Notes under the pieces: model-generated
Database searches by the model: none
Told to the model about the DNA's origin: nothing
What the model saw: only the letters and a program-made list of their open reading frames with translations
Position numbers and translations under genes: made by a program
Source of the DNA: Pelagibius marinus
GTDB lineage: Bacteria; Pseudomonadota; Alphaproteobacteria; Kiloniellales; Kiloniellaceae
Direction of reading: 5' to 3'
NCBI RefSeq assembly: GCF_014925385.1
Contig: NZ_JACSDK010000013.1
Coordinates: 124,001 to 188,000, forward strand
DNA: 64,000 nucleotides
In this document: in pieces, positions 24,127-32,507 of the stretch
Layout of the letters: each line of letters begins with the position of its first letter
Numbering within the stretch: position 1 is the first letter of the stretch

Positions 24127-25119
24127 ATGACCATTCTCGTTACCGGAGGCACGGGGTTCGTCGGCTCCGCCGTGGTGCGGGCCTTGGTCGCCTGCGGCGA
24201 GAGACCGCGGTGTCTCGTGCGGCGTGACAGCGACCGGCGGAACCTGGAAGGCCTGGCTCTCGATGTGGTGGAGGGCGACCTGACGGACGGCGAGTCCCTG
24301 GAGACTGCCGTCAAGGGTGCCAAGGCGCTGTTCCACGTCGCCGCCGACTACCGCATCTGGGTGCGCCGGCCCGAGACCATGCTCCACACCAACGTTGAAG
24401 GTACCCGCCGGCTGATGGAACTGGCGCTGCGCCACGGGGTGGAGAAAATCGTCTACACCTCTTCGGTGGCGGTGCTGGGCAAGGCGGCCGCCGGGGCGCC
24501 GGCCGACGAGGAGACGCCGGTCGGCCTGGACGACATGATCGGTGTCTACAAGCGCTCCAAGTACCTGGCCGAGGAAGAGGTCCGCCGTCTGCAGCGCGAG
24601 TCCGGGCTGCCGGTGGTGATCGTCAATCCTTCGACGCCCATCGGCCCGCGCGACGTGAAGCCGACCCCGACCGGGCACATGGTGCTGGCGGCGGCGCGGG
24701 GCCGGATCCCCGCCTTCGTCGATACCGGCCTCAACGTCGTGCACGTCGACGACGTCGCGGCGGGCCACCTGGCGGCCTATGAAAGGGGCGAGGTCGGCCA
24801 GCGCTACGTGCTGGGCGGCGAGGACCTGGGCCTGGGGGAAATCCTGGGCGAGGTGGCGGCCCTGCGCGGGGTTCGCGCGCCGCGCCTGCGCCTGCCGCGC
24901 CGCCCGCTGTTCCCCCTGGCCTATGCCGCCGAAACCTGGGCGCGGGTGGCCGGCGGGCAGGAGCCGCTGCTGACCGTCGACGGCCTGAAAATGGCCGCTA
25001 AACCAATGTATTTCTCCAGCGCCAAGGCGCGCCGCTGCCTCGGCTACCGCCCGCGCCCGGCCAGGGAGGCCCTGCGCGACGCGGTCGGCTGGTTCGAGCA
25101 GGCGGGCTATCTGGCTTAA
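24127..25119 (+). CDS. hpnA: Hopanoid-associated sugar epimerase
   Basis: 330 residues, an extended short-chain dehydrogenase. The nucleotide-binding TGGTGFVGSAVV is at the N-terminus and the catalytic YKRSK (Y-x-x-x-K) is present; SSVAVLGKA holds the third catalytic Ser. HpnA is found in nearly all hopanoid clusters and is thought to act on the ribosyl/side-chain part of bacteriohopanepolyols, but its exact reaction is not settled. It starts at ATG 24127, and a GTG-type upstream frame lacks support. It is divergent from hpnM and 163 bases ahead of hpnH. Confidence 0.92.
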   Translation: MTILVTGGTGFVGSAVVRALVACGERPRCLVRRDSDRRNLEGLALDVVEGDLTDGESLETAVKGAKALFHVAADYRIWVRRPETMLHTNVEGTRRLMELALRHGVEKIVYTSSVAVLGKAAAGAPADEETPVGLDDMIGVYKRSKYLAEEEVRRLQRESGLPVVIVNPSTPIGPRDVKPTPTGHMVLAAARGRIPAFVDTGLNVVHVDDVAAGHLAAYERGEVGQRYVLGGEDLGLGEILGEVAALRGVRAPRLRLPRRPLFPLAYAAETWARVAGGQEPLLTVDGLKMAAKPMYFSSAKARRCLGYRPRPAREALRDAVGWFEQAGYLA

Positions 25120-25282
25120 GGCCCCGGCGCCCAGGGTTCGGGACCCGGGGGGCCGCTCAGGCGGCGAAGTGCCCCTAAATCCCCACAGTCTGTAGGGTGG
25201 TGTTGCGGCGCAAAAGCGTTAGACTGTCGCCCGGAAAAACGGTATTTGCCTGCGATTCCCCTCATTTCCCCGGAGTGACGCC

Positions 25283-26425
25283 TTGGCGGTTCCCCTTATT
25301 CAGCAGTTGCGCGTCGGCGCCTACATCATGAAGCAGCGCCTGAAGGGCAACGATCGCTATCCGCTGGTGCTGATGCTGGAGCCGCTGTTCCGCTGCAACC
25401 TGGCCTGCCCGGGCTGCGGCAAGATCGACTACCCCGAGGATATCCTCAACCGCCGCCTTTCGGTGGAGGAGTGCATCGAGGCGGCGGAGGAGAGCGGTGC
25501 GCCGGTGGTTTCCATCCCCGGCGGCGAGCCGCTGATCCACAAGGAGATGCCGCAGATCGTCGAGGAGCTGGTGAAGCGCAAGCGCTTCGTCTATCTCTGC
25601 ACCAACGCGCTGCTGCTGGCCAAGAAGATCGACGAGTACAAGCCCAGCAAGTACCTGACCTTCTCCATCCACCTGGACGGCCTGGAGGAGGAGCACGACC
25701 GGGCGGTCGACCAGAAGGGCGTCTTCAAGCGCGCGGTGAAGGCCATCGAGATGGCGCGCGACCGCGGTTTCCGCGTGAACGTGAACTGCACCCTCTTCAA
25801 CAACGCCAAGCCCGACGAAGTCGCCGAGTATCTGGATTTCGCCCGCGATCTGGGCGTCGAGGGCGTGACCATCTCCCCGGGCTATGCCTACGAGCGTGCG
25901 CCCGACCAGGAGCATTTCCTCAGCCGGCGCGGCACCAAGGAGCTGTTCCGCGAGGTCTTCCGCCGCGGCAAGGGGCGCAAGTGGCGCTTCTCCCAGTCCA
26001 GCCTGTTCCTCGACTTCCTGGCCGGCAATCAGTCCTACGAGTGCACGCCCTGGAGCAACCCGACGCGCAATGTCTTCGGCTGGCAGCGGCCCTGCTACCT
26101 GCTGAACGAGGGCTACACGCCGACCTTCAAGGCGCTGATGGAAGAGACCGAGTGGGAAAGCTACGGCACCGGCCACTACGAGAAGTGCGCCAACTGCATG
26201 GTCCACTGCGGCTATGAGGGTACGGCGGTGGCAGACACCGTGGCGCATCCGCTGAAGGCTCTGAAGGTGGCGTTGAACGGCGTTACCACCGAGGGCGAGA
26301 TGGCTCCGGAGATCGATCTCTCCAAGCAGCGCCCCGCGGAGTACACCTTCGAGGAGTTCGTCGCCGAGGCCCAGAAGCAGCCGGTGCAGCAGAAGCCCGG
26401 CTCTTCCTCAGAAGCGGCCGAATAG
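25283..26425 (+). CDS. hpnH: Adenosylhopane-forming radical SAM protein
   Basis: 380 residues, radical SAM enzyme: CNLACPGC is the CX3CX2C cluster motif (FRCNLACPGCGK), and GGEPLIH is the second radical-SAM motif. HpnH adds the 5'-deoxyadenosyl group of SAM to diploptene, giving adenosylhopane. The C-terminus has three more Cys (KCANCMVHCG), which may bind a second Fe-S cluster. TTG start at 25283 with GGAG upstream. Its 3' end overlaps the convergent hpnG gene by 18 bases. Confidence 0.95.
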   Translation: MAVPLIQQLRVGAYIMKQRLKGNDRYPLVLMLEPLFRCNLACPGCGKIDYPEDILNRRLSVEECIEAAEESGAPVVSIPGGEPLIHKEMPQIVEELVKRKRFVYLCTNALLLAKKIDEYKPSKYLTFSIHLDGLEEEHDRAVDQKGVFKRAVKAIEMARDRGFRVNVNCTLFNNAKPDEVAEYLDFARDLGVEGVTISPGYAYERAPDQEHFLSRRGTKELFREVFRRGKGRKWRFSQSSLFLDFLAGNQSYECTPWSNPTRNVFGWQRPCYLLNEGYTPTFKALMEETEWESYGTGHYEKCANCMVHCGYEGTAVADTVAHPLKALKVALNGVTTEGEMAPEIDLSKQRPAEYTFEEFVAEAQKQPVQQKPGSSSEAAE

Positions 26426-27130
26426 CACCTCTTTCACGTCCTCCAGCATACGCAGGCGGGCGAGCGCCAGTTCGCTCTGGCGCGCCAGCCTGAGCGTCGC
26501 CGGAATTTCCGTCGGGCGGCGCAGCAGCGTCGCGAGCGCACGGCCGACGTCGGGCCGCCCGTCCGGCTTCACCGCCTTCTCCACCAGCGCCGGCAGGCTG
26601 TCCTTGGCCCTGTCGGCGACGGCACGTACGGCCAGGAAGGGCAGGCCGGCCTCCGCGGCGGCGGCGGCCACGGACACTGATTCCATGTCCACCGCCAGGC
26701 AGCCGCTATCCGCGAAAGCCGCGGCCTTGTCGGCGGGGCTGCGCAAGGTGCGCGGGCTGCCCAGGATCGCACCCTCCCTGTAGAGCAGGGCGTTGTCCTC
26801 CATCGCCGCGACGAGCTGGCCGCGCCAGGCGGCGTCGGTGATGTAGTCTGTCCCCTCGGGGTCGCGCAGGCCGTGGGCGACGATCAGGTCGCCGCAGTCC
26901 AGGTCGGCGGCCAGGGCCCCGGCGATGCCGAAGCTCAAGAGCGCCTGGCAGCCGCTGGCGATGAGCTCGGCGCTCCGCTCGGCGGCCCGTGCCGCGCTGG
27001 CGCCGGCGCAGAGTACCTCGGCCTCCAGGGCCGCGTCGGCGAGCAGGACCGCGGCGACCTCGCTCTCGGAAGCCAGCCCGGTGACGACACCGATCTTGCG
27101 GGAAGTTGCAGCCTGTGGGGCAGGATCCAC
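26408..27130 (-). CDS. hpnG: Hopanoid nucleoside hydrolase/phosphorylase
   Basis: About 240 residues of the nucleoside phosphorylase/MTA-SAH nucleosidase family: LSFGIAGAL, then AVDMESVSVAAAAAEAGLPFLAVRAVAD with the catalytic Glu of the D-M-E-S motif. In hopanoid loci HpnG removes adenine from adenosylhopane to give ribosylhopane. A GTG at 27130 is the most likely start; it follows the shc stop by 14 bases, so hpnG ends the shc operon. Its stop lies inside the convergent hpnH gene. Confidence 0.88.
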   Translation of the reverse strand: MDPAPQAATSRKIGVVTGLASESEVAAVLLADAALEAEVLCAGASAARAAERSAELIASGCQALLSFGIAGALAADLDCGDLIVAHGLRDPEGTDYITDAAWRGQLVAAMEDNALLYREGAILGSPRTLRSPADKAAAFADSGCLAVDMESVSVAAAAAEAGLPFLAVRAVADRAKDSLPALVEKAVKPDGRPDVGRALATLLRRPTEIPATLRLARQSELALARLRMLEDVKEVLFGRF

Positions 27131-27144
27131 CGCGCTGGCCCGGG

Positions 27145-29175
27145 CTACATGCCGTAGCTGACGCGCCGCTGATTGCTTTGCATCAGGTTGCGGTAGCGCG
27201 CCAGGGCCCAGAGCGGGAAGTAGGCGCTGTAGCCGTGGTACTTCAGGTAGAAGACCCGCGGGAAGCCGTTGCCCGTCCAATAGTCCTCGGCCCAGCGCGC
27301 GCCTTCGCGCGGCAGGCGCTGCAGATAGGCGATGCCGCGCTTGACGGCGTCGCTCTCTATCTCGCCGGCGGCCATGAGGCCGAGCAGCGCCCAGGCGGTC
27401 TGGGAAGGGGTGGAGGATTTCACCTCGTCGCGGCGCTCCAGCCAGTAGGTGGCGCAGTCCTCGCCCCAGCCGCCGTCGGCCTGCTGGCGATCTTTCAGCC
27501 AGGCGACGGCCTTGCGCACATAGGGCGCCTGCATGTCCTCGCCGCAGGCGTTGAGGGCACAGAGCACCGACCAGGTGCCGTAGACGTAGTTGACGCCCCA
27601 GCGCCCATACCAGGAGCCGTCCTCCTCCTGCTCGCGGCGCAGGTAGTCGAGGCCGCGGCGCACCACGGTGTTGTCGCGGCCGTAGCCGAGCTGCGCCAGC
27701 ATGGACAGGCAACGCGCCGAGACGTCCGCCGTCGGCGGGTCGAGCAGCGCGCCGTGGTCGGCGAAGGGGATGTGGTTCAGATACTCGAAGGCGTTATCGG
27801 CGTCGAAAGCGCCCCAGCCGCCGTTCTTGCTCTGCATGGCGATGACCCACTTGGCGGCCCGCTCCATCGCTCCCTTGCTGGCCTCGGAGCCGGCGCGGTC
27901 CATCGCCATGACCACCACCGCCGTGTCGTCGACGTCCGGATAGTGGGCGTTGTTGTACTGGAAGGGCCAGCCGCCAACCGGCGCCTCTGCGCGCCGCCAG
28001 GCCCAGTCGCCGCGCACTTCCGTGATCTCGCGCTCCAGCATCCAATCGAAGGCGCGGATGACGGTGTCGCTGTCGCCCGGCTCGCCGGCCTCCAGCATTG
28101 CGTGGGCGGCCAGGCAGGTGTCCCAGATCGGCGACAGGCAGGGCTGGCAGGTGACGCTGCCGTCCTGGCGGTAGAACAGCAGACGGTCGATGGCCTCGCG
28201 GGTCAGGCGGTAGTCCGGGTCGTCCCAGGCATAGCCGAGCGCGTGAAAGGCCATGGCGGCGTTGGCCATGGCCGGGAAGATGCCGCCCAGGCCGTCCTCG
28301 CCGTTCAGGCGTTCCTTGACGAACTCCATGGCCGCGTGGATCGCCTTCTGGCGCTTGGCGCGCGGGCGCAGGGGATCGCTGAGGCGCAGCACCCGGTCGA
28401 TGCCGGCGAAGATGGCGCCCAGGGGGCTGCCCGTCGCGTTCATCTGGTAGTGCGCGTGTTCCGGCGCTTCGAGGAAGAGCTCGCGGATGGAGACGCCGCG
28501 CGGGTTGGCCGCCTCCGGCTTCTTGTCCATGACGATGAGCAGCGGCGCGATCACCGTGCGCGACCAGTAGGACACCTTCGACAGGTGGAAGGGGAACCAG
28601 CGCGGCAGCAGCATGATCTCGACCGGCATCTCCGGCACCGCACGCCAGGGCACCTGGCCGAAGAGGGCCAGGGCGATGCGGGTGAAGACGTTGGACTGCG
28701 CGGCGCCGCCGCCGGCGAGGATGGCGTCGCGGGCGCGCCGCATGTGCGGCGCCTCGGGATCGTCGCCGGCCAGCTTCAGGGCGTAATAGGCCTTCACGCT
28801 GGCGGAGATGTCCATATCGCCGTCGTGGAACAGCGGCCAGCCGCCGTCCGTTCCCTGGATGGCGCGCAGGTGCATGGCCAGCTTCGGTTCGATGTCGCGG
28901 AACTTCGGCGTATCGGTCTGCCCCAGGAAGTGCTGCAGGAAGATGTACTCGGCCGGGATGGTGGCATCGGCCTCCAGCTCGAAGAGCCAATGGCCGTCCG
29001 GGCGCTGCTCGGCCCGCAGGGCGGCCCGCATCTCGTTCACCAGCGCGTCGACCGCGTCGATATCGGGCAGGGGCGCGGGCTGACAGGGGGTGGGCTGACA
29101 GGGGGCGGGCCGACAGGGTGCACAGGGGCGCGCGGTGGCAGCGCTGGGATCTCTGGCTACGGTACTACTGGTCAT
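27145..29175 (-). CDS. shc: Squalene-hopene cyclase
   Basis: 676 residues. The catalytic motif DXDD is DVDD at 414-417. Several QW repeats are visible, for example QEEDGSWYGRWGVNY. It cyclises squalene to hopene in a monotopic membrane position. The N-terminus is unusual: residues 16-36 hold a Cys-Pro pentapeptide repeat (CRPAP, CQPTP, CQPAP) encoded by a 15-bp tandem repeat. It sits between hpnE and hpnG in a run hpnB-C-D-E-shc-hpnG. ATG 29175 is used; a later start would omit the repeat, so the repeat may be untranslated. Confidence 0.96.
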   Translation of the reverse strand: MTSSTVARDPSAATARPCAPCRPAPCQPTPCQPAPLPDIDAVDALVNEMRAALRAEQRPDGHWLFELEADATIPAEYIFLQHFLGQTDTPKFRDIEPKLAMHLRAIQGTDGGWPLFHDGDMDISASVKAYYALKLAGDDPEAPHMRRARDAILAGGGAAQSNVFTRIALALFGQVPWRAVPEMPVEIMLLPRWFPFHLSKVSYWSRTVIAPLLIVMDKKPEAANPRGVSIRELFLEAPEHAHYQMNATGSPLGAIFAGIDRVLRLSDPLRPRAKRQKAIHAAMEFVKERLNGEDGLGGIFPAMANAAMAFHALGYAWDDPDYRLTREAIDRLLFYRQDGSVTCQPCLSPIWDTCLAAHAMLEAGEPGDSDTVIRAFDWMLEREITEVRGDWAWRRAEAPVGGWPFQYNNAHYPDVDDTAVVVMAMDRAGSEASKGAMERAAKWVIAMQSKNGGWGAFDADNAFEYLNHIPFADHGALLDPPTADVSARCLSMLAQLGYGRDNTVVRRGLDYLRREQEEDGSWYGRWGVNYVYGTWSVLCALNACGEDMQAPYVRKAVAWLKDRQQADGGWGEDCATYWLERRDEVKSSTPSQTAWALLGLMAAGEIESDAVKRGIAYLQRLPREGARWAEDYWTGNGFPRVFYLKYHGYSAYFPLWALARYRNLMQSNQRRVSYGM
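29071..29124 (-). repeat. 15-bp tandem repeat in the 5' end of shc
   Basis: Units begin at 29071, 29086, 29101 and (partial) 29116 with a consensus of the form GGGGGCGGGCTGACA on the plus strand. Read on the minus strand they encode C-[RQ]-P-[AT]-P. It lies inside the shc N-terminus, before the first cyclase helix. Confidence 0.8.
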
Positions 29176-29358
29176 TTCTTGTTCAGCCGCAAGGCCTCAT
29201 GCAATGAATCCGAAATCCCCCGTCGACTTCCTTCGAGCGCCTTTTTGTTCCCCCGGACGCCGCCTGCGAATCAGCGGTTCGCCGGTGGGAATTCTGACCA
29301 AGCGGAGGGGCTGTGGCAAGCCCCTGGCGCTGCGGGGGCAGGCGCTACGCGGCGGGGA

Positions 29359-30669
29359 TCAAGGCTTTGCGAGCAGCCGTGCGGCGGCGGTGCCTGATCG
29401 TACGGCCGATTCGATGGTCGCCGGGTAGCCGGTGTCGGTCCAGTCGCCGGCCAGTGCCAGATTGCGCCAGCGGGTGCGCGGGCCGGGCCTGAGCTTCAGG
29501 GCCGCCGGGGTCTGGGCCAGGGTGGCGCGCTTTTCCTTGATGATGCGGACCAGGGGCTCGGCCTGGGAGTCCAGCCCCAGGGCCCGGGCGGTGTCGCGCC
29601 ACAGCAGTGCCGCGACCTCCTCCGCGGGGCGCTCGGCCAGGTCCTCGGCGGCGCTGACCGTCAGGCTCACGACGTCACCGCGCAGGAACAGCCAGTCGGC
29701 GGCTCCGCCGACCAGGCCCAGGATCGGCAGGTCGGGCGCCAGCCGGCGTTGCGGGGTGGCGCCCTCGGGCAGGCGGATGTGGGCGTTGACGATGGGCCGG
29801 GCGTCGCGCGGCGCCTGCAGGCCGGGCAGCAGGTCGGCGGCGCCCGCCGGCGGCAGCGCCAGCACCACGGCCTCCCCCGGCTCGACGGGCACCTGCTGCT
29901 CGCCGAAGTCCAGCGCGGTGACGCGGTCTGCCTGGAAGGTCAGGGCGCGCAGGCGCCGGCCGAAGGCGACCGCACCGCCCTGGGCGCGGATGGCCGCCAG
30001 GGCCGGGTCGACGAAGGTCTCGCTGAGACCGTCTCTGGCGATGAAGGGGTGGCAGGCGGCCGCGCCCTTGGCGAAGGATTCCCGCACCACCAGCCACAGC
30101 AGCCGGGCCGAGGCCTCGCGCGGGTGGGTGTTGAGGGCCGCCACGGTGAGCGGCACCCAGAAGCGCTCCCACAAGGGACCATTGTCGCCTCCGCTCTTGG
30201 CCAGGCAGTCGGCGACGGTATCGTCCGCGCCGGCGAAGGCCAGCTTCCAGGCGGCCAGGTAATCGCCGGCGGCGGTGCCGGGGATGCGCCTGGCGGCGCT
30301 GAAAATCCACCAGGGGATGGGGCCGTTGCTGGGCTCCACGGTCCAGCTCTCGCCGCTGGCCAGGTCCAGAAAGGGAAAGGCGGCGCGGTCGGGCCGCGTC
30401 AGGGTGTCGCCGGCGCCGATCTCCGCGACGAAGTCCAGGGCGGCGGTGTTGGCCGCCAGCAGCATGTGGTTGCCGTTGTCGATGCTGCGCTCCAGCTTGG
30501 CGTCGACGTAGGAGCGGCAGCGCCCGCCGGCCTGGGACGCGGCCTCGTAGAGCGCGACCGGTCGGCCCAGCTTGCCCAGTCGCAGCGCCGCCGACAGCCC
30601 GGCGAGGCCGGCGCCGACGACGTGCACGCGGCCCCGGGAAGGACGGTCGCGGGAAGCTGTCTCTGTCAT
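29359..30669 (-). CDS. hpnE: Hydroxysqualene dehydroxylase
   Basis: 436 residues, FAD-dependent amine-oxidase-like fold. N-terminal VVGAGLAGLSAALRL binds the FAD; GRCRSYVDAKLERSIDNGNHM is the family's second motif, and the C-terminal LALAGDWTDTGYPATIESAV closes the FAD site. HpnE reduces hydroxysqualene to squalene, the last step before cyclisation. Its ATG is only three bases from the hpnD stop, so the genes are tightly coupled. Downstream, 183 bases separate it from shc. Confidence 0.92.
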   Translation of the reverse strand: MTETASRDRPSRGRVHVVGAGLAGLSAALRLGKLGRPVALYEAASQAGGRCRSYVDAKLERSIDNGNHMLLAANTAALDFVAEIGAGDTLTRPDRAAFPFLDLASGESWTVEPSNGPIPWWIFSAARRIPGTAAGDYLAAWKLAFAGADDTVADCLAKSGGDNGPLWERFWVPLTVAALNTHPREASARLLWLVVRESFAKGAAACHPFIARDGLSETFVDPALAAIRAQGGAVAFGRRLRALTFQADRVTALDFGEQQVPVEPGEAVVLALPPAGAADLLPGLQAPRDARPIVNAHIRLPEGATPQRRLAPDLPILGLVGGAADWLFLRGDVVSLTVSAAEDLAERPAEEVAALLWRDTARALGLDSQAEPLVRIIKEKRATLAQTPAALKLRPGPRTRWRNLALAGDWTDTGYPATIESAVRSGTAAARLLAKP

Positions 30670-30672
30670 GGC

Positions 30673-31524
30673 TCAGAAACAGCTCCTGAGGGCGACCCAG
30701 AGCTTCTCCGCCTTGGGCAGGCTGACCCGCAGCGTGATGTCCTGCCAGTCGTTCTGCTGCAGGCGGGTCAGCAGGCGGCGGTACATGGCCAGCATGATGC
30801 GCGCCGGGCGCATGGGGCCGCGCGCGCAGCGGGCCATGAGGCGCTCGGCCTCGGCGAAACGCGCCTCGGCCAGGGCCGCCAGGTCGCGACAGACCGCCGG
30901 CAGGCGCGGGTCGGCCAACACCGTCATCGGGTCGGTCGATTCGATGCCATGGCGCTGCAGCAGCTCGCGCGGCAGGTAGAGGCGGCCGCGCCCGGCATCC
31001 TCGGCCACGTCGCGCAGGATGTTGGTGAACTGCAGGGCGTCGCCCTCGGCCAGCGCCAGTTCGCGCGCTTCCGGCTCCGTGGCGCCGAAGGCATGGACCG
31101 ACAGCACCCCGACGGCGCCGGCGACGCGGCGGCAGTAGAGGCGGAAGTCGGCCAGGCTGGGCGCGCGGATGTCCTCGCGGGCGTCCATCTCCATGCCGTC
31201 GATGACGGCCAGGAACTCTTCCTTGGGCAGGCCATAGTCGCGCAGCGGCCCCAGCAGCGCCTCGGCCGTCGGCCGGCTGGGCGCGCCTGCGTAGAGCCGC
31301 TCGATCTCCTCGCGCCAGGCGGCGAGCGCCTGCTGCTTTTCCGCCGGCGTGCCGCCTTCGTCGGCGATGTCGTCGACCTCGCGGCAGAAAGCGTAGATGG
31401 CGTACATGGCCTCGCGGCGCGGGCGCGGCAGCAGGCGCATGCCCCACAGGAAGGAGGAGCCGGAGCGGGTCGCCACCTCGCGCACGTGGGCCTGCGCGGT
31501 TTCGATCGTCGCGGCGGTGGTCAT
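30673..31524 (-). CDS. hpnD: Presqualene diphosphate synthase
   Basis: 283 residues of the trans-isoprenyl diphosphate synthase/squalene-phytoene synthase fold. The two Asp-rich regions are visible: REVDDIADEG and DGMEMDARED, with NILRDVAEDAGRGRLYLP as the second substrate-binding region. HpnD condenses two farnesyl diphosphates to presqualene diphosphate. Order hpnC, hpnD, hpnE on the minus strand follows the usual synthetic route, with an 10-base gap to hpnC. Confidence 0.92.
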   Translation of the reverse strand: MTTAATIETAQAHVREVATRSGSSFLWGMRLLPRPRREAMYAIYAFCREVDDIADEGGTPAEKQQALAAWREEIERLYAGAPSRPTAEALLGPLRDYGLPKEEFLAVIDGMEMDAREDIRAPSLADFRLYCRRVAGAVGVLSVHAFGATEPEARELALAEGDALQFTNILRDVAEDAGRGRLYLPRELLQRHGIESTDPMTVLADPRLPAVCRDLAALAEARFAEAERLMARCARGPMRPARIMLAMYRRLLTRLQQNDWQDITLRVSLPKAEKLWVALRSCF

Positions 31525-31534
31525 GCCTGTTCCA

Positions 31535-32464
31535 TCATCCCCGTTGATCTGCCGGCTGCTGGCGCCCGAAGAGGCGCCCGAACTGCACGCCCAGCACGCC
31601 CTTGAGGCCGCAGAGAATGAAATCGGCGCGGCTGAGGGCGACCCGCCCGGCCAGGGGGTCGCCTTGGCGCAGCAGGACCGTCAGCCGCTTGGCGAGCTGC
31701 ACGATGACCGCCGATTCCATGGCCAGGCGCGTGGAGCGCAGCCGGCCCGGCAGGGTCTCGGCCTCCTGCAGCAGGCTGTTGACCCCATCCAGGCAACGGT
31801 CCAGCACGCGGCGGAAGCCGGCCGGGCTCGCCGTCAGGTCCAGCACCGTCACGTCCAGGCCCTCGGCGGCCAGCCAGTCGCCGGGCAGGTAGACCCGGTC
31901 GAGGTCGTGGTAGTCGTCCTGGCAGTCCTGCAGGTGGTTGAGGATCTGCAGGGCTGTGCAGAGCGCGTCGGAGGCGCCGTAGCCCGCCGGGTCCTCGCCG
32001 TGCAGGTCCAGCAGATAGCGGCCCACCGGATTGGCCGAGAGCCGACAGTAGCCGATCAGCTCGCCCCAGTCGGCGTAGCGCAGCTTCACCGCGTCCTGCT
32101 TGAAGGCGGCGATAAGGTCGGTGCCGCGCGCCGCGGTGATCTTGGTGGCGGCCAGACTCTTGCGCAGGTGCGATGCCTTTTCCAGACCGGGCCGCGGTGA
32201 GGTGGTGGGGCCGGCGGCGGGGTCGGTGAGTTCCGCCTCGAAGGCCGAGAGGCGGGTGATCTTGTCTTCGGGCGCCAGTTCCGGGTTGTCGGCGATGTCG
32301 TCGATGGCGCGGGCGAAGGCGTAGTAGGTCGCGACGTGCGGACGCAGCGCGGCCGGCAGCAGCCAGGAGCCGACGGGGAAGTTCTCGTCCGCCGCGCCCT
32401 TGCCGGACGGCGTTTCGACGCCGGGGGCGCTGTTGCCGGTGGAGCTGTCGCGGGTCTCAGTCAT
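31535..32464 (-). CDS. hpnC: Hydroxysqualene synthase
   Basis: About 309 residues of the squalene/phytoene synthase family: DDIADNPELA as the first Asp-rich motif and LQDCQDDYHDLDRVYLP as the second. HpnC converts presqualene diphosphate to hydroxysqualene; it is distinguished from HpnD by sequence and by order in the locus. The ATG at 32464 is preferred over in-frame TTG codons at 32470 and 32473. It follows hpnB by about 43 bases. Confidence 0.9.
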   Translation of the reverse strand: MTETRDSSTGNSAPGVETPSGKGAADENFPVGSWLLPAALRPHVATYYAFARAIDDIADNPELAPEDKITRLSAFEAELTDPAAGPTTSPRPGLEKASHLRKSLAATKITAARGTDLIAAFKQDAVKLRYADWGELIGYCRLSANPVGRYLLDLHGEDPAGYGASDALCTALQILNHLQDCQDDYHDLDRVYLPGDWLAAEGLDVTVLDLTASPAGFRRVLDRCLDGVNSLLQEAETLPGRLRSTRLAMESAVIVQLAKRLTVLLRQGDPLAGRVALSRADFILCGLKGVLGVQFGRLFGRQQPADQRG

Positions 32465-32507
32465 CAAGCTCAATCATAGACGGGCAGGGCCGGGTGTGCC
32501 AAAGGCC

